Shown in pieces: positions 54,350 through 64,000 of a stretch of DNA of 64,000 nucleotides. Every line of letters starts with the position of its first letter. The first letter of the stretch is position 1. The stretch is from assembly GCF_038502225.1 (NCBI RefSeq), contig NC_091382.1:13425538-13489537 (forward strand), written 5' to 3'. The position numbers and the translations under genes were made by a program. Source of the stretch: Cherax quadricarinatus (lineage: Eukaryota; Arthropoda; Malacostraca; Decapoda; Parastacidae). The notes under the pieces are model-generated. The model ran no database searches and was not told the DNA's origin. It was given only the letters and a program-made list of their open reading frames with translations.

Positions 54350-55480
54350 TATAATTCGACTTAATTTCTAAAAAAACCGAATGAAGAATTTTTGCCCAAA
54401 TCTCTTGAACCAAATAGATTCCTTGACATGAGAGATCGTCCCTTTGATGACTTTATGAAAATTATTATTCAAAAACATTTTGAAATTACTAAGATACATT
54501 TTGAAATTACTAAGAAGAAGGAGGCATTCAAAATATTGAGAAACAAAAAATACTTCTTTAATCAAGTCATTTCAATAGAATTAAAAGTAGTTTGTTGGAT
54601 CATTGCTATAATAAGCTCAGAAGAATTTGTAATGAACTCAAAAACAAACTACAAAGAAAATTTGATATTTTAATTGAAAACAGTGATTGGACAAATCAGG
54701 ATAATAACAATTTTGTAATTAACTTATCAGATGAAATATTACATAAAAATAAAAATACATGGTAATAAATGGCAATAATTTTTAAGGAGGTGAATCGGTA
54801 AGCCAGCAGAAGGCCTCGGTCAGATGACCAAAGCTCCAAAGGCAGATCATCATCTGACTAAGACCCATGTCAGGAAACACTTGTCCTGTTTCCTGACAAA
54901 CCTTACCTAACCTAACCTGCATAAAAATACAACTGATGATGTAGGTTTTGGTAAAAGTTTTGCATCTTCAAAGCATCTTAATAGTGTTGATATTGCAAAA
55001 GCCTTTTGTAACTTTGAAAAATCTTCTGACTTACCGACTGATGAAATTAATATTAGTAAGGGAATGGAACGTAACTCTATGTTAAAGCAAAACATTCCCA
55101 ATTGCTCTCAAAGATTCTTTAAGTCTTATGATACACATTAAAAATAAAAAATTGCACCTTACTAAAGCAGATAAAATAAATGCAATAGTAATTATGAAAG
55201 AAAATGATTACCATGAAAAAATTAATAATCTTCTGGATGATACTGAAACTTATTCTAAACTTGGAAAGAATCCCTTAGAAACCATTAACAGTAATTTCAT
55301 TAAAACAATAAAACTTCTACTGAAATACAAAGATGAATTAAAAAATTTACTTCCACTAATCCATCTTTACACTACATGTATAGGTTAATAAAAATACACA
55401 AACCAGGTAATCCAGTCAGACCAATTATTAGCTCCATAGCTTCAGTTTCCTATAAATTATCCTGTGCTTTAGTATAACAT
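54350..55480 (+). pseudogene. Penelope-like element, N-terminal/RT part, plus-strand half
   Basis: Fragments in plus frames: a Lys/Asn-rich N-terminal region (LRRICNELKNKLQRKFDILI, 54610-54750), interrupted by a SINE-like insertion, then DVGFGKSFASSKHLNSVDIA to CSQRFFKSYDTH (54925-55140), KADKINAIVIMKENDY.. (55150-55380) and RLIKIHKPGNPVRPIISSIA (55385-55445), matching the Penelope RT block usually written LPKIHKP..PLRPI. Several stops and frame changes. The catalytic core is not reached, because the homology ends near 55480 where the element switches strand. Confidence 0.75.
54751..54920 (+). mobile_element. SINE-like insertion inside the Penelope-like element
   Basis: About 170 bp with GCCAGCAGAAGGCCTCGGTC, TCATCATCTGACTAAGACCC and TCAGGAAACACTTGTCCTG, ending CCTTACCTAACCTAACCT. 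It is flanked by CATAAAAATAAAAATAC / CATAAAAATAC, a probable target duplication. I recall this repeat from decapod sequences; the family name is not known to me. Confidence 0.55.
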
Positions 55481-56148
55481 ATTTGTTGAAGACTGTGCAC
55501 AAGTGATCTCCTTAAATAACTATTGAGTTTTTACAGCCAATAATTTGAGATATATGCAGCATTCCTATCATGTTTCATGAGGGAGGACTCTATTATGTTT
55601 CTTTCCATGATGGAACTGTTGGGTACCATTATCTGGACGGTAGACCACCCTGGTGGGTGATTACAGGAGTTTAGTTGGTTAAAAAATGCATTTGACACCT
55701 GGCCTGTCCTGAATGAGTAGTGGTGTTGGGATAATCTGGTTTCCAGAGGTTTACCTGTCTGACCAATGTATAAGAGTGATTAAAAGGAGCATGGAACCTT
55801 GCAGACACAACTGACATTATAAGGTGATGTGTTTTTAATCAGTCTTTGTTTTACTGTCCCAGTGTTTTTGAAAGTCAGATTAATATTGAGTTTCTTTAGA
55901 TTTTCCTGGAGGGAGACCAAATTGTCATTGTATGGCAAGACCAAAACATTTTTCCTGTCAGGCATTTCTTTAGGTTCAATCCTGTAGAAAGTCTTCCTCG
56001 CTGACAGTATGGCTTTCTCGATGTAATCCTTATGATATCTTAGTTTTGTGGCTATGTTAATTATGTTGTTGATTTCATCGTTTAAATACTCAGGACTGCA
56101 CATACGCAATCTACACCACCGTATGTCCTCGGACCTAGGGTAACACAT
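55480..56148 (-). pseudogene. Penelope-like element, C-terminal half with GIY-YIG endonuclease
   Basis: Minus strand: YRIEPKEMPDRKNVLVLPYN, LVSLQENLKKLNINLTFKNT and SPYNVSCVCKVPC (56148-55780). After a stop, YIGQTGKPLETRLSQHHYSF and FNQLNSCNHPP continue toward 55600. YIGQTGK..ETR is the GIY-YIG endonuclease signature of Penelope-like elements. It faces the plus-strand N-terminal half, so the element is inverted internally. Stops are present. Confidence 0.8.
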
Positions 56149-56510
56149 CTAGCTTGGCTGGGTGTTTGGTTTTTGTAGGATTGCGTGGTCCTGTGGGTTA
56201 GAGCATAATGGGATTTTGCAGTTAGGAGGAAACATCAAGATTCAATGAGACTCCATTAACTCAAAAGTAGTGATCCTCACAGAATCACCAAAAATTACAT
56301 CATGATCATCAAAATTACATGACAGTCATGAAAAATTAAATAACATTCAATAAAAAATTACTCTTTAACAAATCACTTACGTAAAAATATTTTTTTTTTT
56401 GCACATATTATGCTCTTAGCAAATCAAATACACATAGGAAACTATAGATCTACCAAAAAACTTTTCCTGTTATTCCTTTACCACACATTTTGTGTATTTT
56501 TACATTATGA
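56149..56510. other. AT-rich spacer
   Basis: Non-coding, with short TACATGA-type direct repeats at 56290-56335 and a T run at 56391-56400. Nothing else recognised. Confidence 0.4.
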
Positions 56511-56792
56511 TCAAAACTGTTGAAGTTTGTCCTCCAGTGTACTCAAGACCATGTCATAGTGGTCCAGTAGTTGTGAGAGGCAGGAGCGACCAGTTCTAAA
56601 CCCATGCTGCCCTGGGTAGTGCAACTGATGAGTATCCAAGTGGTTTGCGATCTTGCTTCTTAGAAGCCTTTCAAAGATTTTCATTATGTGGGACGTTAGT
56701 GCTTTTAGTCTGTAATTCTTTGCAATTGCTTTACTACTACCTTCGTGGAGTGGGGCTAAATCCATTGTTTTTATTAACTGTGGCATTACCAC
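56511..56792 (-). pseudogene. LINE reverse-transcriptase fragment
   Basis: One open segment reads KNYRLKALTSHIMKIFERLL, RSKIANHLDTHQLHYPGQHG and FRTGRSCLSQLLDHYDMVLS, the RT blocks just before motif A in an I/Jockey-related LINE. Weak similarity continues upstream in another frame to about 56900. It ends abruptly at 56511. Confidence 0.75.
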
Positions 56793-57019
56793 GTCTCTGT
56801 GCTCTATCTACACAGAATATTCAACTCATGTGTGAGGGGTTTCTTGAAGTTCATAATGAACATGGAGTTCTGGGACTGATTAAAAAATAATAAATAAAAT
56901 ACCTCTGCAATCTGCCCCAATCTCTTTGTACATTCGTCTCTCGACCACTGGGAAGAGAGGACGCTTCTTGAGTCTCCCTACACGCCACCTGGTGGTGACT
57001 GCTTGACTTAGGCACCAAC

Positions 57020-58269
57020 ATGGCAGATCGTATCAGCCAAAGAGTGAATACTGTCTGTATTAAATTTGTTCAAGGAACATCAAGCAGTGCGACAATGCAT
57101 GTACTGTTACCGGCCATAATTAGGGACGTCTACGGGATACCGAACGATGAATTGTACTGTGTAGCCCTTAATGGAATGTCAAGGGTTTTTGTGAAGTTTA
57201 TGCCAGGATTGTGGATGAATTTCAGGAAAGACGGATGAGTGTGAATTCAACAGTAGAGGTGTGTCTACATGATGTCTCGAAATATTACACATGGGTAAAG
57301 GTACGTAATGTACCCTTCGAGGCAACGTCGTATCGAATTCAGGAAGCCTTCAGCAGTTATGGAACTGTTCATACGGCTAGTATGGGGGTGTGGAGGGACG
57401 GTCCGTATGCATGGCTGCCCGAGGGGTCCTACACCCTGAAGATGTCATTACGGTGGCCAATACCCTCGTATGTTACGCTGACAGGCTATAGGACCCAGGT
57501 ATTCGTACACTATGCGGGGCAGAGGAAAACTTGCTGATTGTGTGATTCTTACAAGCATATGGCTGTGCAGTGCACTCTAAGGCAAGCCCCTAGGATGGAG
57601 ACATCGTGGATAGGGGATCAACAACCGTGTACCGTGGATGTGGAGTTGGAGGTTGCGGATGGCCAGAAGACGAATCTCTGGAGTGAGGAGGTGGACAAGG
57701 TGGAAGAGGTGTTGCGGACATGTGTTAACCTCCCGGAGGTGACAGGGGAGAGCTCCCAGATGCCTGAGGGTAGGGTGGACATGGAAGAGTCTACCCAGGA
57801 GAGGATGTTGGAAGCAGTGCTGCAGGAGTTCTTGAATGTGCCGGAGGATGGACCCGAGAGGTTACATGAGGTGCAGCCGCTGGATGGGCAGCAGGGGCAG
57901 GTGGAGGATTCGAGGAATGACAGGGAGGACAGGGAAGTGGTGGTGGAAGTCCATCAGGTGGACTCGCATGAGGTAGATATGTGTGTGAGTGAGAGCTCAC
58001 ACAAACGGACTGCAGGTGCCTTGGACATCGATGAGGTTTTAACACCAGGGCAGAGACCAGGGAAGAAGTCATGGGTAGCTGTGAGGGAAAAGGCTAGCAG
58101 GGGAGGGGGTGTACCGGGGAAGCTCGGTGGGGGAGGGCAAGGGGGGGTTGTTGGACAGGTTAGGAAGAATGATAAAAATGGTACGGGTACCATGAAAGGT
58201 GAATTGAGTAAGCCACAGTGGCATAGGGGTAAGCCGCCTTTCCTAGGAAGTTCAAGTGTGTCACAATAA
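57020..58269 (+). pseudogene. Element E ORF1, frameshift and nonsense codon
   Basis: Collinear with B ORF1 from the ATG in CAACATGGCAG: RVNTVCIKFVQGTSSSATM, a frameshift near 57210, RRM-like YYTWVKVRNVPFEATSYR, then a TGA at 57535-57537 within the knuckle (C-stop-LCDSYKHMAVQC) where B has Arg. The tail is open to the end, with LWSEEVDKVEE, VEVHQVDS, SSHKRTAGA, LTPGQRPGKKSW and QWHRGKPPFL. Two defects make it non-functional. Confidence 0.85.
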
Positions 58270-61200
58270 ATGTAAATGGTCTTAAGTCTGAGGTAAAAAG
58301 GGTTTGGTTAGAATGGTTTTTACGAAGGTTTGATGTTGATGTATACTTTTTACAGGAGCATAACCATAGGTTAGGGTGTGAATTGCGTTTGCGGGGTTAC
58401 AACCTTTGCAATTAAAAGGAGGGGTGGCAGTGGCTGTAAAGGACACCAGCCCATTGCACGTCATGGGTTGGGAGGAGGGGGGAGGGTCGTAAGGGTAGAT
58501 GGGTACTGGGGGGTGGGGAGAGTATGTTTCATTGGTGCTTACATGCCAGCATGCAACAATGTTAGGGTGAAAGTCGATTTTGTCCATGATGTTTTGATGT
58601 TTTATTTGCGGGGTTTACCTTCCATAATTGTACTTGGAGGTGATTGGAACTGTGTGATTAGGTATGGGGATGTCTCACCGAGGGGGACAGGATGTGTCTT
58701 GGGTGCTTTAATTAAGGGATGTGTTAAGGGATGTAGGAGTTGTGGATGTGGTGGGGAGGGGGGAGTATAGGGTGGAGCACACGTTTAGTCTTGGGGGTTA
58801 TGAGGCGAGGTTAGATAGGATATATGTGATGCAGGGGATAGGTGTGGAGAGGGTGAGGGCTTTTGATGTCGGTTTTATGGATCACAGGGCAGTGATAGCT
58901 GATCTGCGGGTGGATGGTATAGTACGCATATATGCTGGGTATTGGAAATTGAATGTGAGGCTTCTGCAGGAGGGGGATGTCGGCTCTTCCTTCGAGGAAT
59001 GGTGGACACATTTCTGGGATGGTAGGGATGGTGAGATGGATTTGCTTGACTGGTGGGAGGTGAAGGCTAAGGTAGGAATCGTAGAGTTTTTCAGGGCACG
59101 TGGCAGGGAACAGGCACGGTGGCAGTATGGTTTGCAAAACTACTGGAGGGACAACTGAATGCGTTTTACGACGGGGGGGTAGGGAAGGTATGAGAGGGGA
59201 TGTGGATGGTTTAAGGTGTCGGATTGCAGAGTTACATAATGAAGGGTTAATGCAATTAGAGTTAGAGCGGGGTTAGAGGAGGTGTTAAAGTGTGATCGAC
59301 CATCAGGTTACGTCCTGAGAAAATTTAGGGAAAGGCAGATGGTGACTACCATAGCGCATCTAGTGGTCACTGCTGGGGGGGGAGGTTATGTGGAGGGTCA
59401 AGGCCTTACCGAAATGGACAGCATTAGTGTTTATGCAGATTATTGGTTTAGGGAGAAATGGAGGAGGAACAGAGGAGATGCCAGCGAGGAGGTATTTGGG
59501 GATATGCGGAGTAATATTGTATTAGGACAACAGGAACAGGAAATGCTGGAGGGTAGTATTAGTGAGGAGGAGGTGGAGGAGGCGGTTTAAGGGATGAGTC
59601 AGGGTAAGATGCCGGGCATTGATGGAATACTGAATGATTTTTATAGAGTTTATTGGGAGTGTATTAGGCATGGTTTAGTGGAAGTCTTGAATTATATGTG
59701 GAGCAGTGGGAGGATGGGGAAAACACAGAAAAGCGGGATCGTTGTGTTGGTGCCGAAAAAGAAGGAAGGGAAAGTACTGAGTGATTATAGAGCGATATCC
59801 TTAATGTGTGCTGATTATAAAATTTATGCTAAAATTCTGAGCAATAGACTGAAGAAGGTTCTAGGATCAGTGATACATGGGGGCCAGTATGGCATCCCGG
59901 GAAGAAGTATGAGGGATGGGCATAGTCACATAAGGGAATTTATTGAGAGCTGCACTGGAGGGGGAATACTCGGATTAGATTGGGCTAATGCATACGATTG
60001 TGTGAACAGGGATTTTTTAAGAGTTTGTTTGGAGAAGTTGGGTATCGGGGGGAGGGTGGTGAGATGGGTGCAAACCTTGTATGAGGGAGCGGTTGTTCGG
60101 GTACAGGTTAATGGTAAGTTGGGGGACCCGGTACTGATGGAGAGAGGTTTGAGGCAAGGTTGTCCACTCTCTCAGTTACTATTTGCCTGCGTGCAGAATC
60201 CGTTTAATAGGCTAGTGGATGAGGTGATGAATGGACAGGGGACGATGGGGGGTGGACGGGGGGAGGTATTGTTGGGTACGTGGATGATACTACAGTTCTT
60301 GTAATGCATGAGGAAGATCTAAGAAAGGTTGGTCGAGTCATTCAGATATTTGGAGATGCTACGGGTATGAGAGTTAATTTAATGAAGTCGAGACTATTAG
60401 AGGTGGGGGTTTGGATTGGTGGGAGCTTGGGGGAGGGGTTAGGATGGTCAGTACTGGACAGAATTAGGGTTTGTGGAGTATGGTACATGGCGGAGATGCA
60501 AGAATGTAGGAAGATAAATTCGGAATTAGTTACAGGCAAGGTTTTGGGTAGGCTTGGAGGCTTAAGGGCTAGGGACGTAACATTACAACAGAGAGTTTTG
60601 GTGGTTAATTCTCTGGTTTACAGTAAGGTGTGGGGGGTGGCAGGGGTATTCCTTTTAAGAGTACAGGATATTGCGGAAATCCAGAGGAGGGTTGTAAGGT
60701 ATGTGTGGGGGTTTGGGAGGGCATAGTTGCGCAAGGACGTGGTAATGATGGATGTGAGACGTGGAGGTCTTTTTCTGATGGCATTGGGTCATAGAGTAAT
60801 GGCTTTATATATTAAACAAAGGTATATTTGGACTGGAGGGACCGGGAAGTCAGGGTGGGTAGGGTAATGGAGGATGCACAAAGATGGTGGTGTGGAATGG
60901 ATTTGAGGTATTGTGAAGACATGTTGAGGGTTTTATTGAATGTAGGACAGGTGTCCAAATTAAAGGTCAAAAGGATGGTGGGCGCTGTGGTGGGTAAGGG
61001 TGTCTTACAGGGGCTTGCTGTACATCCGACATATAACTGGAAGAGCATTTGGAGGTTGTTTGGCTTGCTTAGAATACCTGCGGGGGTACGGGAGTTAGTA
61101 TATCGTTTTCTAATGGGAATTTTGGCCTCTAAGGATATGTTATGTAAAATGGGACTTGTAAGAGAGGCCTCATGCTTGCACTGTGGGGACACCGAAACAG

Positions 61201-61590
61201 CTTTTCATGCTGTATTTTTTGTCCCTCTTTGGAGGGGGTGAGATTATGGATGGTGCACGTTGTCAGTCTTTTTTTTTTGGGGGGGGGAAATGGCCATTCC
61301 TAAGGGCTTTATTGTTGGATATAACTGGGGTGTCAGGTGATGTAGGTAGGGCTTTAATGTATGTCATGACAGATTATTTACATGTATCTTGGGGGATGAG
61401 GGAGGTTCGGGGAGAGTTGAGAATAAAAGCGTTAGCAGCAAGGTTTTGTAGAACGATGTGTAGGAATAAGCAAGTCTATGGGGGTTAGTGGGTAACTAGC
61501 TTCTCGGAGGGTTACCGGAATCTCACTGTGGGTGGCCTCCTTCTCGTGAACCCAGGGGGTGGGCAAAGGGTTGGTCTCCTACCAGGGGAT
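58259..61590 (+). pseudogene. Element E ORF2, many frameshifts
   Basis: Collinear with B ORF2 in at least seven pieces: the endonuclease start (NVNGLKSEVKRVW, no ATG), GGDWNCVIRYGDV, RLDRIYVMQG, then GFMDHRAVI with the usual Ser of SDH changed to Met. RT: GKMPGIDGILNDFYRV after a TAA at 59588-59590, YRAISLMCADYKIYAKIL, GLDWANAYDCVN, RGLRQGCPLSQLLF; motif C is split by a frameshift (GTWMILQFL against MDDTTVLV). C-terminal zinc group CLHCGDTETAFHAVFF. Clearly dead. Confidence 0.85.
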
Positions 61591-61950
61591 GTATGAGGGT
61601 ATGTCGGTTTAGGCTACTTTGTTGTGTGAATGGTGGGAGGGCTATGAATGGTGTGGGGGAAGGAGATGCATGATAAACTAGACAACCTATGGTTATGTTC
61701 CCTGAGTACGGGATAATCTTTAAACCATAACTAAATCTTGGGATCTCGGGTTTAGCGCAGTATGGTTTTATTTTGCACCTAAGTTAAACTTGATCACTGT
61801 AAAACTTTTGTTTGCGAGGTGCTGTGACACTGCACAGTTGCTTCATGGTACTAAATTAGTGCTTAGTAGGTACAAAAGTTGGTAATTGGTTAACACCAGG
61901 AATTCAGTGTTAACTACAACTTGAGTTACATTTATCCCAGGTGCATTTCA
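61591..61950 (+). other. Truncated element E 3' UTR and junction sequence
   Basis: Similar to 33775-34020 of element B up to about 61850, then unrelated sequence leading into the 60-bp tandem repeat. No coding potential. Confidence 0.7.
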
Positions 61951-62130
61951 TTAACTTGTTTAATTTTATATTGATAATGTGTTTAACCACATGTGAATGG
62001 CTATGATGTTAACTTGTTTAACTTTTAATATAGATAATGTGTTTTACCACATGAGAGTGGCTATTATGTTAACTTGTTTAATGTTTAGCATTGATAATGT
62101 GTTTAACCATGTGAGAGTGGCCAGGGTTTC
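61951..62130 (+). repeat. 60-bp tandem repeat, three copies
   Basis: TTAACTTGTTTAA.. to ..GAGTGGCTAT(T/G)ATG repeats three times with a period close to 60 bp, each with a GATAATGTGTTT(A/T)ACCA word. It lies between the broken 3' end of E and the broken end of F. Confidence 0.8.
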
Positions 62131-62137
62131 AACTTGT

Positions 62138-63118
62138 AGAGGGGCCCCTCTATTTCCTCCACAGGATAGCCCCTACCCCCCACCCCTCTCCCATAACAAC
62201 CCCTCAACCATCCCTCTAAATATCTTATAAGCCCAAAAGTCATCTGAGCCTCCCCCTTGCCCTGTCTAACATAATACGCCCTAATTCTCCCCTTTGCCAC
62301 TCCATCCCACCACGCCAACATCTCCATCAGCTTCCTCTCCCAACCACAACTCCCTCCACAATCGCACAAACCCCTCCCTCCCCCCTCCATCTTCAAGGAG
62401 CCGAACATTCCATTTCCAAAAACTCCTATGCCTCTTAGGCAACCCGTCCCACCCTACTTCAACAATTACCGCCCGATGATCTGAATATGCTACGTTCACC
62501 ACACACCCTTTCCACCCTTGCAGTCTGTGTTACGTACAAACGGTCCAGACGAGCAGCATACCCTCGTCGTACAAACGTGTGCTGCACCTCCCACCCCTCA
62601 CCTGTGGCTACATCCCACAACCCTGCCCCTCTCAAAAGATCCCCTAACACTACAGAGTGAAACCCCGCCCCTCTAGGCTCCACATCTTTCTTTCTCACCA
62701 CACAATTCCAGTCACCCCCACAACCGGCATGGGGGGAAGCGACCGGAGGTGGTACACTAACACATCTCTCACAAAGGCAGTCTTGACACGACCATCCCCC
62801 TCTGCGGGCCCACTAGCATGATCCTCTCCCCCATGCACAGCCCATCCACTCACATGATCAGTCCTTCCTCTCCTACTTCACTATGATGCACAACAAATGG
62901 GCTGGTCTCTCGGAAAAGGATGGCAACCCCCCCTTTCAATCGAGGTGAATGTGCAACAAACACTTGAAATCCATCCAGTACCAACTCACACCCAGCTTTA
63001 TAATTGTGCTCTTGCACAAAAGCCACATCCACTCCATACCTTCGTAGAAAATCCACAAACCACATGCACTTCACTCTGTCTCGCAACCCATTTACATTTA
63101 CTGAAACACACTTTAAGC
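62138..63118 (-). pseudogene. Element F ORF2, endonuclease fragment
   Basis: VNVNGLRDRVKCMWFVDFLR, VAFVQEHNYKAG and LKGGVAILFRETSPF (63110-62850). After a break, VRKKDVEPRGAGFH, QHTFVRRGYAARLDRLYVTQ, then AYSDHRAVIVEVGW in a new frame and a truncated tail to 62138. The APE motifs QEHN, DR.Y and SDH are present; GGDWNC is damaged (only DWNC-like remains near 62710). Confidence 0.8.
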
Positions 63119-63121
63119 CAG

Positions 63122-63751
63122 CTATACCTTGTGTCCTGTCAGCACTGATCCACTTTTAGATGCCTGCCGGTGTTTACCACCATGTACACGACCAGACGCT
63201 GGAGGTCTTCCAGTGTCTACCACCAGACCCTTTGGCCCCTTAGGGCCGCCTCGTGCCACCTCTGCCCACACCTTCTTGCTAGGCCTCTGCGCTGGGGTGA
63301 GGACATCAGAGTCTGACAGTGCCACTGCCCGTTTGCATGATCCTCCCACTGCCTCCATAGCTACCTCCAGAAGGCCTTCATTGTGCACCACTGCCTCTAC
63401 AGTGATGACATCCATCCCAGCAGCCTGTTTCTCAACCAGCTCCTCCACATCCTGGGACCGTACACAAGACACATTCCCAAGGGATAATTCAATCCCCTCC
63501 TCTTCTACCTCTCCTGGTGTGTCCAACAATCCCTTCAGCACATTCGCTAATGTGTCGTCCACTCTCTCCTCCCCGATCATCCTGCCCTCCATGCCCAGCG
63601 TGACTGGGCCAAAGGAGGAAGGATCTCCAGGTAGAGTCATACAAGACTCCTCAATCAGCTCCTCTCGCTCCACCTCTTCACTCCACAATGACGACTTTGG
63701 TCGTGCACCCGACTCAGGCACAACAGTCACCTCCTGGACGGTCTCTTCCAT
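63122..63751 (-). pseudogene. Element F ORF1, C-terminal half
   Basis: Begins inside the region corresponding to the acidic tail (LWSEEVEREELIEESCMTLP), then VEAVVHNEG, GGSCKRAVAL and VLTPAQRPSKKVWAEV. It does not reach a clear RHRGKPPLL but ends SKSGSVLTGHKV, so the last motif is altered or frameshifted. The RRM-like part and knuckle are missing upstream of 63755. Confidence 0.8.
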
Positions 63752-63755
63752 TGGT

Positions 63756-64000
63756 GGCTGTTACACTCCAAGTATTGTAACAACTATTTCCTTTTGAGAG
63801 CATAACAATTTTGGTCAGAGACGTTAGGGTAATAATAATGATCCTCCGGAATGCCTAATTTTAATTAAGTATATTCATAATATAACAAAAGCCAGTTATA
63901 ATATACGAATTATCGTATATAAGTTAAGAATACATGTTTTTTCTGTAGTATCCAACATATACATAAGGCTTTCAAAACAGAGGATTAGGAGGATATCCTA
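63756..64000. other. AT-rich sequence at window end
   Basis: No ORF, repeat or motif recognised. Confidence 0.4.

Larger units (their letters stand above)
56931..61850 (+). mobile_element. Element E: decayed LINE of the B subfamily
   Basis: It begins with the same CATTCGTCTCTCGACC 5' end as B, preceded by CTCTTTGTA (B is preceded by CTCTTT). ORF1 and ORF2 are collinear with B, and the 3' UTR matches B for about 260 bp, then stops at about 61850 within GCTGTGACACTGCACAGTTG. The 3' end and any target duplication are therefore missing. Confidence 0.85.
62138..63755 (-). mobile_element. Element F: internal fragment of another Tx1/L1-like LINE
   Basis: Minus-strand LINE sequence cut at both ends: the ORF1 tail (63751-63122) and the endonuclease part of ORF2 (63118-62138). 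Codon and motif differences set it apart from A-E. It has no 5' UTR, knuckle, RT or 3' end. Confidence 0.8.

Noticed and set aside
56180..56240. tRNA-like GTGGTCCTGTGGGTTAGAGC
   Set aside because: I could not fold a cloverleaf or find a matching B box and acceptor stem; probably chance or a decayed SINE head.

Overview
This window is from an animal genome, most likely a decapod crustacean. It has exons with spliceosomal introns, a full U6 snRNA sequence, very abundant non-LTR retrotransposons, Penelope-like fragments and satellite DNA. The decapod assignment rests on my recollection of several dispersed repeats here (the MITE at 53614-53956, the 50-base tail at 53498-53547, the SINE-like piece at 54751-54920); no search was run. 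There is no bacterial-type gene, operon or CRISPR array. Most long ORFs are either retrotransposon proteins or artefacts of satellite DNA whose unit length is a multiple of three.

Layout. 1-15288 and 20868-21041 are one satellite array with a 48-bp unit, containing larger duplicated blocks. It is interrupted by a 1.25-kb retroposed element (2356-3605, 10-bp target-site duplication) and by a 5.6-kb composite carrying a decayed Jockey-type LINE on the minus strand (15289-20867). 21684-25566 holds the only recognisable host gene: two fibronectin type III exons on the minus strand, both flanked by phase-1 introns, with a 3.35-kb intron full of 16-bp and 28-bp minisatellites.

From 25578 to 53484 is a nest of Tx1/L1-like LINEs (ORF1 = RRM-like fold plus CCHC knuckle; ORF2 = APE endonuclease, reverse transcriptase, C-terminal CCHC). 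Element A1 (25733-38862) lies just upstream of an FN3 exon and is flanked by direct repeats of about 155 bp. Element B (29070-35328) is inserted inside the reverse-transcriptase gene of A1 with an 11-bp target duplication. Element C (39773-45208) is joined at its 5' end to a complete U6 snRNA, and the U6-LINE unit as a whole is flanked by an 11-bp target duplication, so it is a U6-LINE chimeric retrocopy. Element A2 (45496-50197, minus) is an almost identical inverted copy of part of A1 plus its flank; it abuts the truncated element D (50198-53484, minus).

53485-64000 is a mosaic: a 50-bp tail insertion, a MITE, two RT fragments, a Penelope-like element split into two opposed halves, LINE E (same subfamily as B, heavily decayed), a 60-bp tandem repeat and an internal fragment of a further LINE (F).

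The retrotransposon genes would work by target-primed reverse transcription. B is closest to intact: its ORF1 is complete and the two breaks I located in ORF2 both lie in G homopolymers. The main candidates for something new are the U6-LINE chimera, the 155-bp flanking duplication, the inverted A/C exchange, the short motifs shared by six divergent ORF1 tails, the ATG-less ORF2 starts and the hammerhead-like hairpin in the 3' tail family at 15.3 and 20.5 kb.
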